The position numbers and the translations under genes were made by a program. The notes beneath the pieces are model-generated. The model was not told the DNA's origin and did not search any database. It saw only the letters and a program-made list of their open reading frames with translations. Positions 16,717 to 24,338 of a stretch of DNA of 64,000 nucleotides are shown piece by piece. Source of the stretch: Amylibacter sp. IMCC11727 (lineage in GTDB: Bacteria > Pseudomonadota > Alphaproteobacteria > Rhodobacterales > Rhodobacteraceae); assembly GCF_029854195.1 (NCBI RefSeq), contig NZ_CP122960.1, forward strand, positions 620,001 through 684,000, written 5' to 3'. Each line of letters opens with the position of its first letter. Position 1 is the first letter of the stretch.

Positions 16717-17417
16717 TGGGTCAGAAGATCAATCCAATTGGCTTCCGTCTGCAAGTCAACCGTACATGGGACAGCCGCTGGTATGCCAACAAGGCAGAAT
16801 ACGGCGATCTGTTGCTCGAAGATCTGAAGATCCGCGAGTTCATCAAGAAAGAGTGCATGCAGGCTGGTATCGCCCGTGTGATCATCGAACGTCCGCACAA
16901 AAAATGCCGCGTGACAATCCATTCGGCACGTCCGGGTGTGATCATCGGCAAAAAAGGTGCTGACATCGAAACACTGCGCAAAAAGCTGTCAAACCTGACA
17001 GATTCTGAATTGCACCTCAACATTGTTGAAGTTCGCAAGCCAGAGCTGGACGCGCAATTGGTTGCCGAAAGCGTTGCACAGCAGTTGGAGCGTCGGGTGT
17101 CTTTCCGTCGTGCCATGAAACGTGCCGTACAAAACGCGATGCGCATGGGTGCCCTTGGTATCCGCATCAACTGTGCGGGTCGTTTGGGTGGTGCAGAGAT
17201 CGCGCGGACCGAATGGTACCGCGAAGGTCGCGTGCCGTTGCACACACTGCGTGCTGACATCGATTACGCACGTGCCGAAGGTCTGACTGCTTATGGTATC
17301 ATCGGTATCAAAGTGATGATCTTTAAAGGTGAGATCATGGAACATGATCCATCTGCACGGGATCGTCGTCAGGCTGAAATGCAAGAAGGCGGGCCTTCGC
17401 GTCCACCTCGTCGCTAA
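16716..17417 (+). CDS. rpsC: 30S ribosomal protein S3
   Basis: S3, 233 aa, contributes to the mRNA entry channel. It has a KH domain around VIIGKKGADIETLRKKL (about residues 70-90) and a C-terminal S3 domain with RRVSFRRAMKRAVQNAMRMGALGIRINCAGRLGGAEIART. Overlap with rplV by a single base couples their translation. Confidence 0.99.
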   Translation: MGQKINPIGFRLQVNRTWDSRWYANKAEYGDLLLEDLKIREFIKKECMQAGIARVIIERPHKKCRVTIHSARPGVIIGKKGADIETLRKKLSNLTDSELHLNIVEVRKPELDAQLVAESVAQQLERRVSFRRAMKRAVQNAMRMGALGIRINCAGRLGGAEIARTEWYREGRVPLHTLRADIDYARAEGLTAYGIIGIKVMIFKGEIMEHDPSARDRRQAEMQEGGPSRPPRR

Positions 17418-17428
17418 GGAGAGTATAG

Positions 17429-17842
17429 ATGCTATCACCAAAGCGTACCAAATTCCGCAAGGCGTTTAAGGGCCGGATCAAAGGCCAAGCCAAGGGCGGT
17501 TCCGATCTGAACTTTGGGTCATATGGCCTGAAGACAACAGAACCAGAGCGTATCACTGCGCGTCAGATTGAGGCTGCTCGTCGTGCGATGACCCGCCACA
17601 TGAAACGTCAGGGTCGTGTATGGATCCGGATCTTCCCTGATCTGCCAGTGACAAAGAAACCTACCGAAGTCCGTATGGGTAAAGGTAAAGGTTCTGTCGA
17701 ATTCTGGGCAGCCAAGGTTAAGCCTGGCCGTATCATGTTCGAAATCGACGGTGTGTCTGACGCTGTTGCACGCGAGGCGCTTCGCCTTGCTGCGATGAAG
17801 CTGCCAGTGAAAACACGCGTCGTTCAGCGCGAAGACTGGTAA
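17429..17842 (+). CDS. rplP: 50S ribosomal protein L16
   Basis: L16, 137 aa, near the A-site of the 50S subunit. It contains MLSPKRTKFRKAFKGR, WIRIFPDLPVTKKPTEVRMGKGKGSVEFW and LRLAAMKLPVKTRVV. In most bacteria rpmC follows directly; here a 6.5-kb insertion begins with a run of hairpins and a terminator right after the stop. Confidence 0.99.
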   Translation: MLSPKRTKFRKAFKGRIKGQAKGGSDLNFGSYGLKTTEPERITARQIEAARRAMTRHMKRQGRVWIRIFPDLPVTKKPTEVRMGKGKGSVEFWAAKVKPGRIMFEIDGVSDAVAREALRLAAMKLPVKTRVVQREDW

Positions 17843-17843
17843 G

Positions 17844-17944
17844 CAGTTTTGGTCGAATGACCAAAAGCTGCGCGGTGTAAGCGATATGCAATATCGCTGG
17901 GCCGCTGGTGTCGGGCTGAAGCCCGACCTACGATAAGAATTGAG
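17844..17944 (+). repeat. Three successive hairpins after rplP, including a REP-like unit
   Basis: TTTTGGTC-GAAT-GACCAAAA (17847-17866), GCGATAT-GCA-ATATCGC (17881-17897) and GTCGGGC-TGAA-GCCCGAC (17910-17927) are all perfect stems. The last, with its CTACG-TAAGA-TTGAG tail, is the same family as 13870-13904. Together with the terminator they form four stems in 130 nt of 3' untranslated RNA. Confidence 0.75.
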
Positions 17945-17946
17945 AG

Positions 17947-17977
17947 ACCCCCGTCTGGAAACAGGCGGGGGTTTTTT
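17947..17977 (+). terminator. Intrinsic terminator after rplP
   Basis: ACCCCCGTCTG and CAGGCGGGGGT form an 11-bp stem with a GAAA loop, followed by TTTTTT. It ends the rplB-rplP block. Confidence 0.93.
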
Positions 17978-18042
17978 CTTTTGGGGTTTGGGCTGGTGCG
18001 TAAATCTGGTTAACTGGACGCAAGATTTATGGGAGCATTGTG

Positions 18043-18450
18043 ATGATGGTTAGAACACTCGGCTGGGGCGTCTTGGGTGCAATTGGATGTGCGGCCATGG
18101 CAAATGCGCAATCTGAAACTGAAGTCCTGTTGTGCGAGGCGGCGAAGGCGGGGCAGACGATTGAACTTGTCTATGACAAGGACGCCAGCAAAGGGTGTGA
18201 GCCCCGTTTGCTGGATGTGCATATTGTAGCGCTGGGGAACAATGGGTCGTTGTATTTGCGCGGGTGGCAGACGCGGGGGTGTACCAAAGGCCGTGATTTT
18301 GAGGCAGCGCGGTTGTTCAAGTTTGAAAAGATCAAATCGGTGAAGGTTATCGACGGCGTCTTTAACGAAAAGTCGCAAGCGTCCAAGGAGAAGGGCTGGG
18401 ACGGTTGTCTTGGGTCTAATTGTTTTATCAAGGAGATGGTGTGCGAATGA
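18043..18450 (+). CDS. Secreted protein with WYL-like motif pattern (135 aa)
   Basis: A signal peptide ends in MANAQ (about residue 22). The mature protein has IELVYDKDASKGCEPRLLDVHIVALGNNGSLYLRGWQTRGC, then FEAARLFKFEKIKSVKV. This pattern (I-Y, R, LYLRGW, R-F-I-V) recalls WYL ligand-sensing domains, which are normally cytoplasmic; the match is by eye only. Six cysteines in the mature part suggest disulfides in the periplasm. GGGAG is 7 bases before the ATG at 18043. The stop overlaps the oxygenase start (ATGA), so this is the first gene of a six-gene operon. Confidence 0.7.
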   Translation: MMVRTLGWGVLGAIGCAAMANAQSETEVLLCEAAKAGQTIELVYDKDASKGCEPRLLDVHIVALGNNGSLYLRGWQTRGCTKGRDFEAARLFKFEKIKSVKVIDGVFNEKSQASKEKGWDGCLGSNCFIKEMVCE

Positions 18451-19436
18451 GTGTGATGTTGAAAGAGCCGATCACGGGACCAGCGGCGTGGGTGGCGGCG
18501 GATGTTCAAGAAGATGGCAGCTGGTTGCATGTGTTGTCCGATGCAGAAATTGCAGGCATTGATGCGGCGGTTGTCGCGGCGCGCGGGGCAGGGGTGTCCT
18601 ATCCCAAGATGACCGCAGGGGATGTGGATTTCGGATTCTTGGAGCCAAAATTTGCAGTATTTCGCGAGGAATTGGAAAACGGTCGCGGATTTTTGTTGCT
18701 GCGTGGATTGCCTGTGGAACGGTATACAGAGGATGAGGTGAAGTTGATCTATTACGGGATCGGCTTGCACCTTGGGGTGCCTGTCGGGCAGAACCCGCAG
18801 GGTGATCTGCTGGGCAATGTGATGGCCGTGGGCGACCCCGCCAAGAAAGAAACGCGGGTGTTTCAGACAAACCTGTACCTGCCCTATCACACGGACCCAT
18901 CGGATGTGGTTGGTCTGTTGTGTCTGCGCAAGGCCAAGACGGGCGGGCTGAGCAGTTTGGTCAGTATGGCGTCGGTTTACAACGAAATTTTGGCACATCA
19001 TCCCGAACTGCTCGGGCTGTTTTATAAACAGTTCTATTACGCCTATTTGGGCGAGGGAGAGCCGAAGCTGACATCGTTGTTTTCCTATCATGAGGGCAAG
19101 CTGAGTGCGCGGTATCTGCGCCAGTACATCGAGCTGGGCCATGAGCAGATGAACCTGCCGTTGTCGAGCGTGGAGATCGAGGCGCTCGATACGTTTGACC
19201 GGATAATGCATGATCCAAAGCTGCGCATTGATATGATGTTGGAGCCAGGTGATTTGCAGTTTGCCAACAATTACGCTGTGCTGCATTCGCGCACGGATTT
19301 TGAGGACCACATGGAAGAGGAAAAGCGGCGCAAGATGCTGCGGCTGTGGCTCAAGATGGACAATGCGCGCACCCCTGGGCCAGAGTTTCCAGGGCGCAAT
19401 GGGTTTGATTTGCCTGCGGAGCAAGCGGCCCCCTGA
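18447..19436 (+). CDS. TauD/TfdA-family Fe(II)/2-oxoglutarate dioxygenase
   Basis: A 329-aa oxygenase with the facial triad H148-x-D150 (LPYHTDPSD) and H280 (AVLHSRTDFEDH), and Arg299 (RKMLRLWLK) to bind 2-oxoglutarate. Family members hydroxylate small organic acids, taurine, carnitine precursors or amino acids; the substrate is not evident. The start is the ATG at 18447 inside the ATGA overlap. The stop shares a base with the next ATG (TGATG). The coupling to a GST-kappa-like isomerase and a second oxygenase suggests a catabolic or tailoring pathway. Confidence 0.88.
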   Translation: MSVMLKEPITGPAAWVAADVQEDGSWLHVLSDAEIAGIDAAVVAARGAGVSYPKMTAGDVDFGFLEPKFAVFREELENGRGFLLLRGLPVERYTEDEVKLIYYGIGLHLGVPVGQNPQGDLLGNVMAVGDPAKKETRVFQTNLYLPYHTDPSDVVGLLCLRKAKTGGLSSLVSMASVYNEILAHHPELLGLFYKQFYYAYLGEGEPKLTSLFSYHEGKLSARYLRQYIELGHEQMNLPLSSVEIEALDTFDRIMHDPKLRIDMMLEPGDLQFANNYAVLHSRTDFEDHMEEEKRRKMLRLWLKMDNARTPGPEFPGRNGFDLPAEQAAP

Positions 19437-20065
19437 TGCGTAAGATAGAGTATTTCTATTCTGCGCATTCTGCCTTTGCTTATATCGGGTCGCGCAAGTT
19501 AGCGCAGATTTGTCGCGACACGGGTTGTGTGCTGGATCATCGCCCCATTGCGTTGTCTCCTGTGGTGGAGGCGGTTGGTGGGCTGTCTTTTGCCGCGCGG
19601 ACCAAGCCCCATGTGAATTACTATTTCGGGCGCGAAGTGGAGCGTTGGGCCGAGTATCGTGGTGCAGAGATTTTGAATTACCGTCCGACTTATCATGACA
19701 ATCCGCTTGATCTGTCGAACGGGATGTTGATTGCAGCGATAGAGCAAGGCGCGGATGTGGATGCGCTGGCCCAAGCGGTGTTGCAGGCCCATTGGCGTGA
19801 CGACATTGATCTGGCGGACGCAGCAGCATTGGCGGTGGTGGCCGAAGGGATCGGGTTGGAGGCAGCACCCTTGTTGGAAGCGGCCCTGTCCGAACCAATT
19901 CAAGCCATTCACGCGGCCAATACCGCAGAGGCGATTGCGCGAAACGTGTTTGGATCGCCAACATATTTTCTGGACGGCGATATGTTTTACGGGCAGGACC
20001 ATCTGGAATTGCTGGAGCGTGCGATCACCGATCCCTTTGCGCCACATACGTTTAAAAACCCATAG
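19436..20065 (+). CDS. DsbA-family protein, 2-hydroxychromene-2-carboxylate isomerase type
   Basis: A 209-aa thioredoxin-fold protein of the HCCA isomerase/GST-kappa group. The N-terminus has FYSAHSAFAYIGSRKL, where a serine replaces the CxxC of DsbA. The C-terminus has the diagnostic NVFGSPTYFLDGDMFYGQDHLELLERA. Characterised members use glutathione to isomerise aromatic ring-cleavage intermediates. It is translationally coupled to the preceding dioxygenase, and the second oxygenase follows after 9 bp. Confidence 0.88.
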   Translation: MRKIEYFYSAHSAFAYIGSRKLAQICRDTGCVLDHRPIALSPVVEAVGGLSFAARTKPHVNYYFGREVERWAEYRGAEILNYRPTYHDNPLDLSNGMLIAAIEQGADVDALAQAVLQAHWRDDIDLADAAALAVVAEGIGLEAAPLLEAALSEPIQAIHAANTAEAIARNVFGSPTYFLDGDMFYGQDHLELLERAITDPFAPHTFKNP

Positions 20066-20074
20066 GAGTGGGCC

Positions 20075-20701
20075 ATGGCCGAGATAAAATCCCTGTTTGT
20101 GACGCGTCTGTATCAGGCGGCTTTGTCCGAACATAACCCCGCTGTTGATAGTGCAGAGTTAGAGGCGACTTGCCTGTCCATTGCCGATGATGATGAGGCG
20201 GGGCAGGATTGGTGTGAGGAAAACGATTTCCCAGGCTATACCAGTTATGCGAGCCTTGATGATCTGCCGTGGCGGTTTCCGATTTTTGCGGATTTGGTTA
20301 AGGCGCTCGATGCGCATGTGGCTGAATTTACCAAGGATTTGGCGTTCGATCTGAATGGTCGCACGCTGGTGTTGGACAGTTTGTGGGTGAACATTTTGCC
20401 AACGGGCGGCACGCATTCTGCGCATATCCATCCCCATTCGGTGATTTCTGGCACGACTTATGTGGCGATGCCTGAAGATGCGAGCGCGATTAAATATGAA
20501 GACCCGCGTTTGGCGATGATGATGGCAGCCCCACCACGCCAAAAAGATGCGCGCGAGGATATGCAGCAATTCCATTATGTGGCGCCATCCGTTGGGGATG
20601 TGCTGCTGTGGGAAAGCTGGTTGCGCCATGAGGTGCCGTTGAACATGTCCGATGAAGAGCGGATTTCTGTGAGCTTTAACTACGCTTGGTCGGACGCGTG
20701 A
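20075..20701 (+). CDS. TIGR02466-type putative 2OG-Fe(II) oxygenase
   Basis: A 208-aa protein with a C-terminal jelly-roll pattern: WVNILPTGGTHSAHIHPHSVISGTTYV (H117/H119 region), IKYEDPR, GDVLLWESWLRHEVPLN (H185) and ERISVSFNY (Arg196). These match the layout of a putative 2OG-dependent oxygenase family that often modifies unknown targets. AGGAG precedes the start. Its stop overlaps the next GTG start (GTGA). Confidence 0.8.
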   Translation: MAEIKSLFVTRLYQAALSEHNPAVDSAELEATCLSIADDDEAGQDWCEENDFPGYTSYASLDDLPWRFPIFADLVKALDAHVAEFTKDLAFDLNGRTLVLDSLWVNILPTGGTHSAHIHPHSVISGTTYVAMPEDASAIKYEDPRLAMMMAAPPRQKDAREDMQQFHYVAPSVGDVLLWESWLRHEVPLNMSDEERISVSFNYAWSDA

Positions 20702-21102
20702 TTGCAAAGGCGCTGTATCTGATCTGTGTGCAGTTCTTGCTGGTTGCCATCGCCATTGCCTTGGCGGCGGCAGCGGCGCTGGTGATGCCTGCTGGGGTCA
20801 TGCAGCAGGCCGTGGTGATTTTGCCTTTGTTTTTTCTGGCCACATCGAGCGCATTGACGCAGATTTTGCGGGTGCTGGTGATCCCCGTGAGCGATCAAGG
20901 CCGAAGTTTCACCCGTATCGCGTTTTGGGGGACACTTGGTTTGATGATTGTCATCACAGGAATTTTAATCGGTGTGGCGTATTTTGCGCTTGTCTCTTTG
21001 ACAGAGGCGACGGTCATATGGGTGGTGTTGTTTCTGGTGGGGCAAATGGGGTTGATGCGCTGGCTCCCAACGCCAGATAAGAATTTTGAAGTGTTTGACT
21101 GA
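20698..21102 (+). CDS. Four-helix integral membrane protein (134 aa)
   Basis: No family is recognised. Four hydrophobic segments are visible, at about residues 5-28, 38-58, 72-97 and 100-118. The start is taken as the GTG at 20698 because it overlaps the preceding stop (GTGA), the same coupling used elsewhere in this operon. An upstream TTG at 20686 is less likely. The C-terminus ends in LPTPDKNFEVFD, presumably cytoplasmic. The role within the oxygenase operon is unknown; transport or membrane anchoring are guesses. Confidence 0.7.
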   Translation: MIAKALYLICVQFLLVAIAIALAAAAALVMPAGVMQQAVVILPLFFLATSSALTQILRVLVIPVSDQGRSFTRIAFWGTLGLMIVITGILIGVAYFALVSLTEATVIWVVLFLVGQMGLMRWLPTPDKNFEVFD

Positions 21103-21111
21103 GGGCGACGC

Positions 21112-21666
21112 ATGACACGGATTTTAATGGTTTTGACGATGCTGGTTCTTACGGCCTGTGGTGCGCGGGAATTGCCGCCTGTGACGCAAAACGAGTTTGA
21201 TCGGCTGGAAGCGCGGATTTTGGCGCTGGGCCCTGATGTGAGTGCAGAGGAAGCAGCGCGTGCGGCGCGTATCGCGCTGATGTATCCGCGCCAGTTGCGG
21301 GTGGAATACGGCGTGACCGATGGGCCGCTTATTCACAACACCAAGGTGAACGCAGGCACGCGGCCGCGCGGGCTGTGCTGGCACTGGGCCGAGGATATGC
21401 AGAAACGATTGGCGGCGGAGCGGTTTGAAACGCTCGATCTGCACCGCGCCATTGCCAATTCGGACGTGGCATTGCGGATCGATCATTCAACGGTGCTGAT
21501 CAGTGCGAAGGGCGACACCATGCAAGAGGCGCTGATCCTAGACCCGTGGCGGTATGGCGGGGCGTTGTATTTCGGATCGCTGGCAGAAGACGTGCGGTAT
21601 AAGTGGTTGCCGCAGACGGAGGTGCTGCGAAAGCGGGCGGAGAAGCAAGCGAAGGAGGGGTGGTAA
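21112..21666 (+). CDS. Lipoprotein with possible Cys-His-Asp catalytic triad
   Basis: A lipobox LTAC puts the lipidated cysteine at residue 16. The mature part has GLCWHWAEDM (Cys89), IDHSTVLIS (His125) and LILDPWRYGG (Asp144), in the order and context of a transglutaminase or papain-like fold. This is an inference from motif order; I know no characterised member. It would sit in the periplasm on a membrane. It is the last gene of the operon. The final 20 codons are partly duplicated at 22690-22737 beyond the RTX gene. Confidence 0.75.
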   Translation: MTRILMVLTMLVLTACGARELPPVTQNEFDRLEARILALGPDVSAEEAARAARIALMYPRQLRVEYGVTDGPLIHNTKVNAGTRPRGLCWHWAEDMQKRLAAERFETLDLHRAIANSDVALRIDHSTVLISAKGDTMQEALILDPWRYGGALYFGSLAEDVRYKWLPQTEVLRKRAEKQAKEGW

Positions 21667-21685
21667 CCCCCGACGCCTGTCTACA

Positions 21686-22543
21686 TCACTGAATGATGTT
21701 GATGTCCTCGGCCGTGGGGAATGGACCACCGCTTAGGTTGATGATGGACGTGAAGTCTTGGCCGCTTTCCAGTTCAAAGTTCAGGCGCATTTCTACGTAA
21801 GCGGGGACGTCATCGGTCGCGGGAACTTCGGTTAAGGTGAAGCCCGTGTAGGTTGGGTTTTCCTCGGTGTCTTCGACAAAGCTGGTGATGTCCACATTCA
21901 GAGTGTCTTCTTCGGCGTTAAAATCTTGAATGCGTGCGACAAGGTCTGATCCGCTGTCTGGGGTTTCTCCGCTGTCGTCAAAGCTGTCGAAATCTATTCG
22001 GCCTTCGGTCAAGTTGATGTTGAATGTGTCATCGCCTGCGTCACCGTAAAGGGCTGGGGTTACGCTGGGGGCGTCGAACGCATCAAATTCTGCGGAGGTG
22101 TACAGGTCTAGTTGATCGTCGCCATCGCCGCCGTAGAAATCAGATGATCCGTCAAAAGTGGAATAGGTTTCCCCTTGTAGGATGTCATCGCCCGCGCCGC
22201 CGTAAACATCGGCTGTGGCAGCTTGCCGTGCATCAATCTGATCGTCACCTTCACCGCCATAAATTTCGGGGGAGAGGGGGGTGTCTTCTTCGCCCGCTTG
22301 GGTCGTGATGATGTCGTCGCCATCCCCTGCGAGTACATCCGATATTTCGGCAGAGTCCACGAGCAGGGTATCGGCCAAGCTGGTTCCTGTGATGGTCCCG
22401 TCTTCTGTCGTGACGGTTTCTTCAGTCGTTTCTTCTGTTTCGGTGTCTGCGTCTGTTGTGGTGTCTTCCGCAACGACGTCGTCTTCGGTGAACGTCATCG
22501 CAATTACGCCAACGGCGAACAGCGCCAAAAATGCCAGTCCCAT
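21686..22543 (-). CDS. RTX-type calcium-binding repeat protein
   Basis: A 285-aa highly acidic protein. An N-terminal hydrophobic segment (LAFLALFAVGVIAM) acts as signal anchor. A threonine/glutamate-rich linker (about 25-55) follows, then five RTX-like nonapeptides (LAGDGDDII, YGGEGDDQI, YGGAGDDIL, YGGDGDDQL, YGDAGDDTF), which bind calcium in a beta-roll. The C-terminal 90 residues form a beta-rich domain. RTX proteins usually leave by type I secretion with a C-terminal signal, but the N-terminal helix suggests Sec export or membrane anchoring here. It is flanked by two copies of the neighbouring lipoprotein gene end. Confidence 0.85.
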   Translation of the reverse strand: MGLAFLALFAVGVIAMTFTEDDVVAEDTTTDADTETEETTEETVTTEDGTITGTSLADTLLVDSAEISDVLAGDGDDIITTQAGEEDTPLSPEIYGGEGDDQIDARQAATADVYGGAGDDILQGETYSTFDGSSDFYGGDGDDQLDLYTSAEFDAFDAPSVTPALYGDAGDDTFNINLTEGRIDFDSFDDSGETPDSGSDLVARIQDFNAEEDTLNVDITSFVEDTEENPTYTGFTLTEVPATDDVPAYVEMRLNFELESGQDFTSIINLSGGPFPTAEDINIIQ

Positions 22544-22600
22544 ATCTTTTCCCCTAAAATGTTTTGCTACCCATGAATGCTGCGAGCAGTGCAGCTAAAT

Positions 22601-22608
22601 ATGGTTAA
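22601..22608 (-). promoter_or_regulatory. CtrA half-site-like octamer upstream of the RTX gene
   Basis: TTAACCAT on the minus strand, 58 bp upstream of the RTX start codon. Position and orientation fit a regulator site, but a single octamer is weak evidence. Confidence 0.35.
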
Positions 22609-22689
22609 CGTAGGGGTGGGGCGAGCTAAAGTGGAAACTGAGTTTCCAAGGTGGGGACAATGGGGGTGGGGGGTGTTAGGGATGGGGGG

Positions 22690-22737
22690 TTGCCGCAGAC
22701 GGAAGTGTTGCGGAAGAGGGCGAAAGACGGGTGGTGA
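22690..22737 (+). pseudogene. Fossil of the lipoprotein gene 3' end
   Basis: In frame this reads LPQTEVLRKRAKDGW then stop, against LPQTEVLRKRAEKQAKEGW then stop at 21607-21666. The first 33 bp match at 29 positions. It has no start or body, so it is a remnant left by duplication or by insertion of the RTX gene. Confidence 0.8.
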
Positions 22738-22742
22738 GAGCA

Positions 22743-23633
22743 CTACTTTTTACTAAAGTTTAAAGTTCCAATGTAATAACCATGAGTGTCTTTTTGGTTT
22801 TCATTTGACAAAAAATCGACGGAGTAACTCGGTTCAGAACAAAATACGTGAACCTTTTTCCCCTCGGTTTCAAAAACCACGTCTCCAGCGCTGTTTTGTT
22901 TGATTGTGTTGAAATTTGAGTAGTATTCCAAGTGAGCGGAAGGAGCTTCACCTAAAACGATAATTTTTGGTTTAAGCTTATCTAACCAAGATTGAGGCAA
23001 TCGCCCACTTTTTCGGCCATGGTGAGGCGCGAAAACTATTTGCGACTCGACTAATGCAATATCGTCATAAATGTTCTCCATAAATTCGGTCTCCAAATCT
23101 CCAAACCATGAAAAAATTGGACCTTCTTCTATCGAGTAAGTAGCTACGATGGAAATATTATTGGGGCTTCCTCCAGCCGCAGCCTGATTTAAAGCTTCTT
23201 TGTAATATTTGTTGTCAGTATTTGGCCAAAGGATATTTATGCCTGAACTTCCCCGAACATCGTCGGACTCATTCATCCACTTTCTTGAACATCCGCGATA
23301 AATTGTGAACTGCTTGTCCCCATCTCTTAATTTTTTATAATGTTTGAAACTGTCAGTTTCAGGGTCTTTTGTGGTTTTGTTTGCAACACAGTAGAAATTA
23401 ACGATGGTTTTCCGCGCATCAAGGTAATCTATCCCTCGGTAATGATCATCGTCTGGATGAGTGGAAATGAAACGTGAAATTTCCTTGTCGGCAGATTTTT
23501 CAATGATTTCGTCAACAATCTGTAATTTGCGGTCATCTTCGAGATTACAATCAATGACAGTGAAATTATCACTTCCATGTTGAATGTAATAAGTATCACC
23601 GTCACCAACTGAAAATGTTTTTACTAGAGGCAT
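22743..23633 (-). CDS. MBL-fold hydrolase, ComEC-like type
   Basis: A 296-aa metallo-beta-lactamase fold enzyme. The metal motif is STHPDDDHYRG (His59, Asp61, Asp63, His64), the TH-x-D-x-DH form found in ComEC-like nuclease domains. SWFGDLE follows near 175, and FAPHHGRKSG near 200 supplies later ligands. There is no signal peptide, so it is cytoplasmic. The gene is strikingly AT-rich compared with its ribosomal neighbours. It starts 3 bp after a membrane-protein gene, forming a two-gene unit whose parts probably act together. Stand-alone members are often found in mobile or defence-related settings; that role here is inference. Confidence 0.85.
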   Translation of the reverse strand: MPLVKTFSVGDGDTYYIQHGSDNFTVIDCNLEDDRKLQIVDEIIEKSADKEISRFISTHPDDDHYRGIDYLDARKTIVNFYCVANKTTKDPETDSFKHYKKLRDGDKQFTIYRGCSRKWMNESDDVRGSSGINILWPNTDNKYYKEALNQAAAGGSPNNISIVATYSIEEGPIFSWFGDLETEFMENIYDDIALVESQIVFAPHHGRKSGRLPQSWLDKLKPKIIVLGEAPSAHLEYYSNFNTIKQNSAGDVVFETEGKKVHVFCSEPSYSVDFLSNENQKDTHGYYIGTLNFSKK

Positions 23634-23636
23634 CTT

Positions 23637-24134
23637 TTATTTCCTAAAATCAACGCGCTTTTTTATGTAGGAAACCTGTTTCCTGTAGCTTTGCTGAAGA
23701 ATAAGAGCTGTCCCAATGCCGAACACTGAAAGTGATTGGTTAACTGAAACAATTTGGTGATGGATTGCAATTTGAGCCACCCAAACGAGAAGGAAGACAA
23801 ACAGCCCTCCCAAAATTGACCGATAAAAATTTGCAGTGCATAATAGTTCTTCTAACTTGGTATCGTTTTTTTCTGCGATCAAATAATCTTGATATTCAGA
23901 AAATGAAACGAATTTGAATTTTTGAAGAACTGGTTCGACCATAACCGATCCAACCCTACTGACGCACATGCCAACGAAGTAATATATGAAGACTGAGGCA
24001 ACCAAATCTGTTCCTGCTAAATCAATGGCCCAAATCCGCTTTGTTGCAGAGCAAAAAATGACACCGGGGATCAAGAAATTGATAAAATTATAAGGTGATA
24101 ACTTATTAAGTAGTTCCAACAACGCCCTCCACAC
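23637..24134 (-). CDS. Membrane protein paired with MBL hydrolase (165 aa)
   Basis: No named family is recognised. Hydrophobic stretches lie at about residues 14-30 (NFINFLIPGVIFCSA), 44-60 (LVASVFIYYFVGMCVS) and 108-145 (two helices with a short turn), giving about four transmembrane segments. A charged cytoplasmic loop (FVSFSEYQDYLIAEKNDTKLEELL) lies between helices 2 and 3, and the basic tail is KKRVDFRK. It is AT-rich and transcribed just before the MBL hydrolase, with 3 bp between them. The layout, a membrane protein plus a soluble enzyme, resembles sensor-effector pairs. Confidence 0.7.
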   Translation of the reverse strand: MWRALLELLNKLSPYNFINFLIPGVIFCSATKRIWAIDLAGTDLVASVFIYYFVGMCVSRVGSVMVEPVLQKFKFVSFSEYQDYLIAEKNDTKLEELLCTANFYRSILGGLFVFLLVWVAQIAIHHQIVSVNQSLSVFGIGTALILQQSYRKQVSYIKKRVDFRK

Positions 24135-24212
24135 TCATGGGTTGTAGTCTATTTTGTGCATTTAGAAAATACAAGTAAGCCTATTTTCAGTTGTTCTTTC
24201 TCGAGATAATGG

Positions 24213-24241
24213 TTGCCACACAGCCCCATCCCCCCTATAGA
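24213..24241 (+). promoter_or_regulatory. rpmC-block promoter
   Basis: TTGCCA (24213-24218), a 17-bp spacer ending in CCCCCC, then TATAGA (24236-24241). It is very similar to the rpsL promoter, including the C-run and a following ACGCGC. It restarts ribosomal transcription after the insertion. Confidence 0.8.
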
Positions 24242-24260
24242 ACGCGCTCGTACTGTACTC

Positions 24261-24319
24261 CATTGGAATCAGTGTGACCTTTGTGCTGCGCGAGTGGTGC
24301 ATGTCGGGGCACTCCAATG
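24261..24319 (+). promoter_or_regulatory. Leader stem in the rpmC mRNA
   Basis: CATTGGA (24261-24267) can pair with TCCAATG (24313-24319) to enclose a 45-nt loop in the leader, ending 19 bp before the rpmC start. A regulatory role is possible but unsupported beyond the pairing. Confidence 0.35.
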
Positions 24320-24338
24320 ATGTTGAAAAGGAAATGGC

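Noticed and set aside
18171..19964. 597-codon open frame on the minus strand
   Set aside because: It is antisense to the TauD and isomerase genes, crosses four real genes and has a His/Gln/Arg/Pro-rich composition typical of shadow frames.
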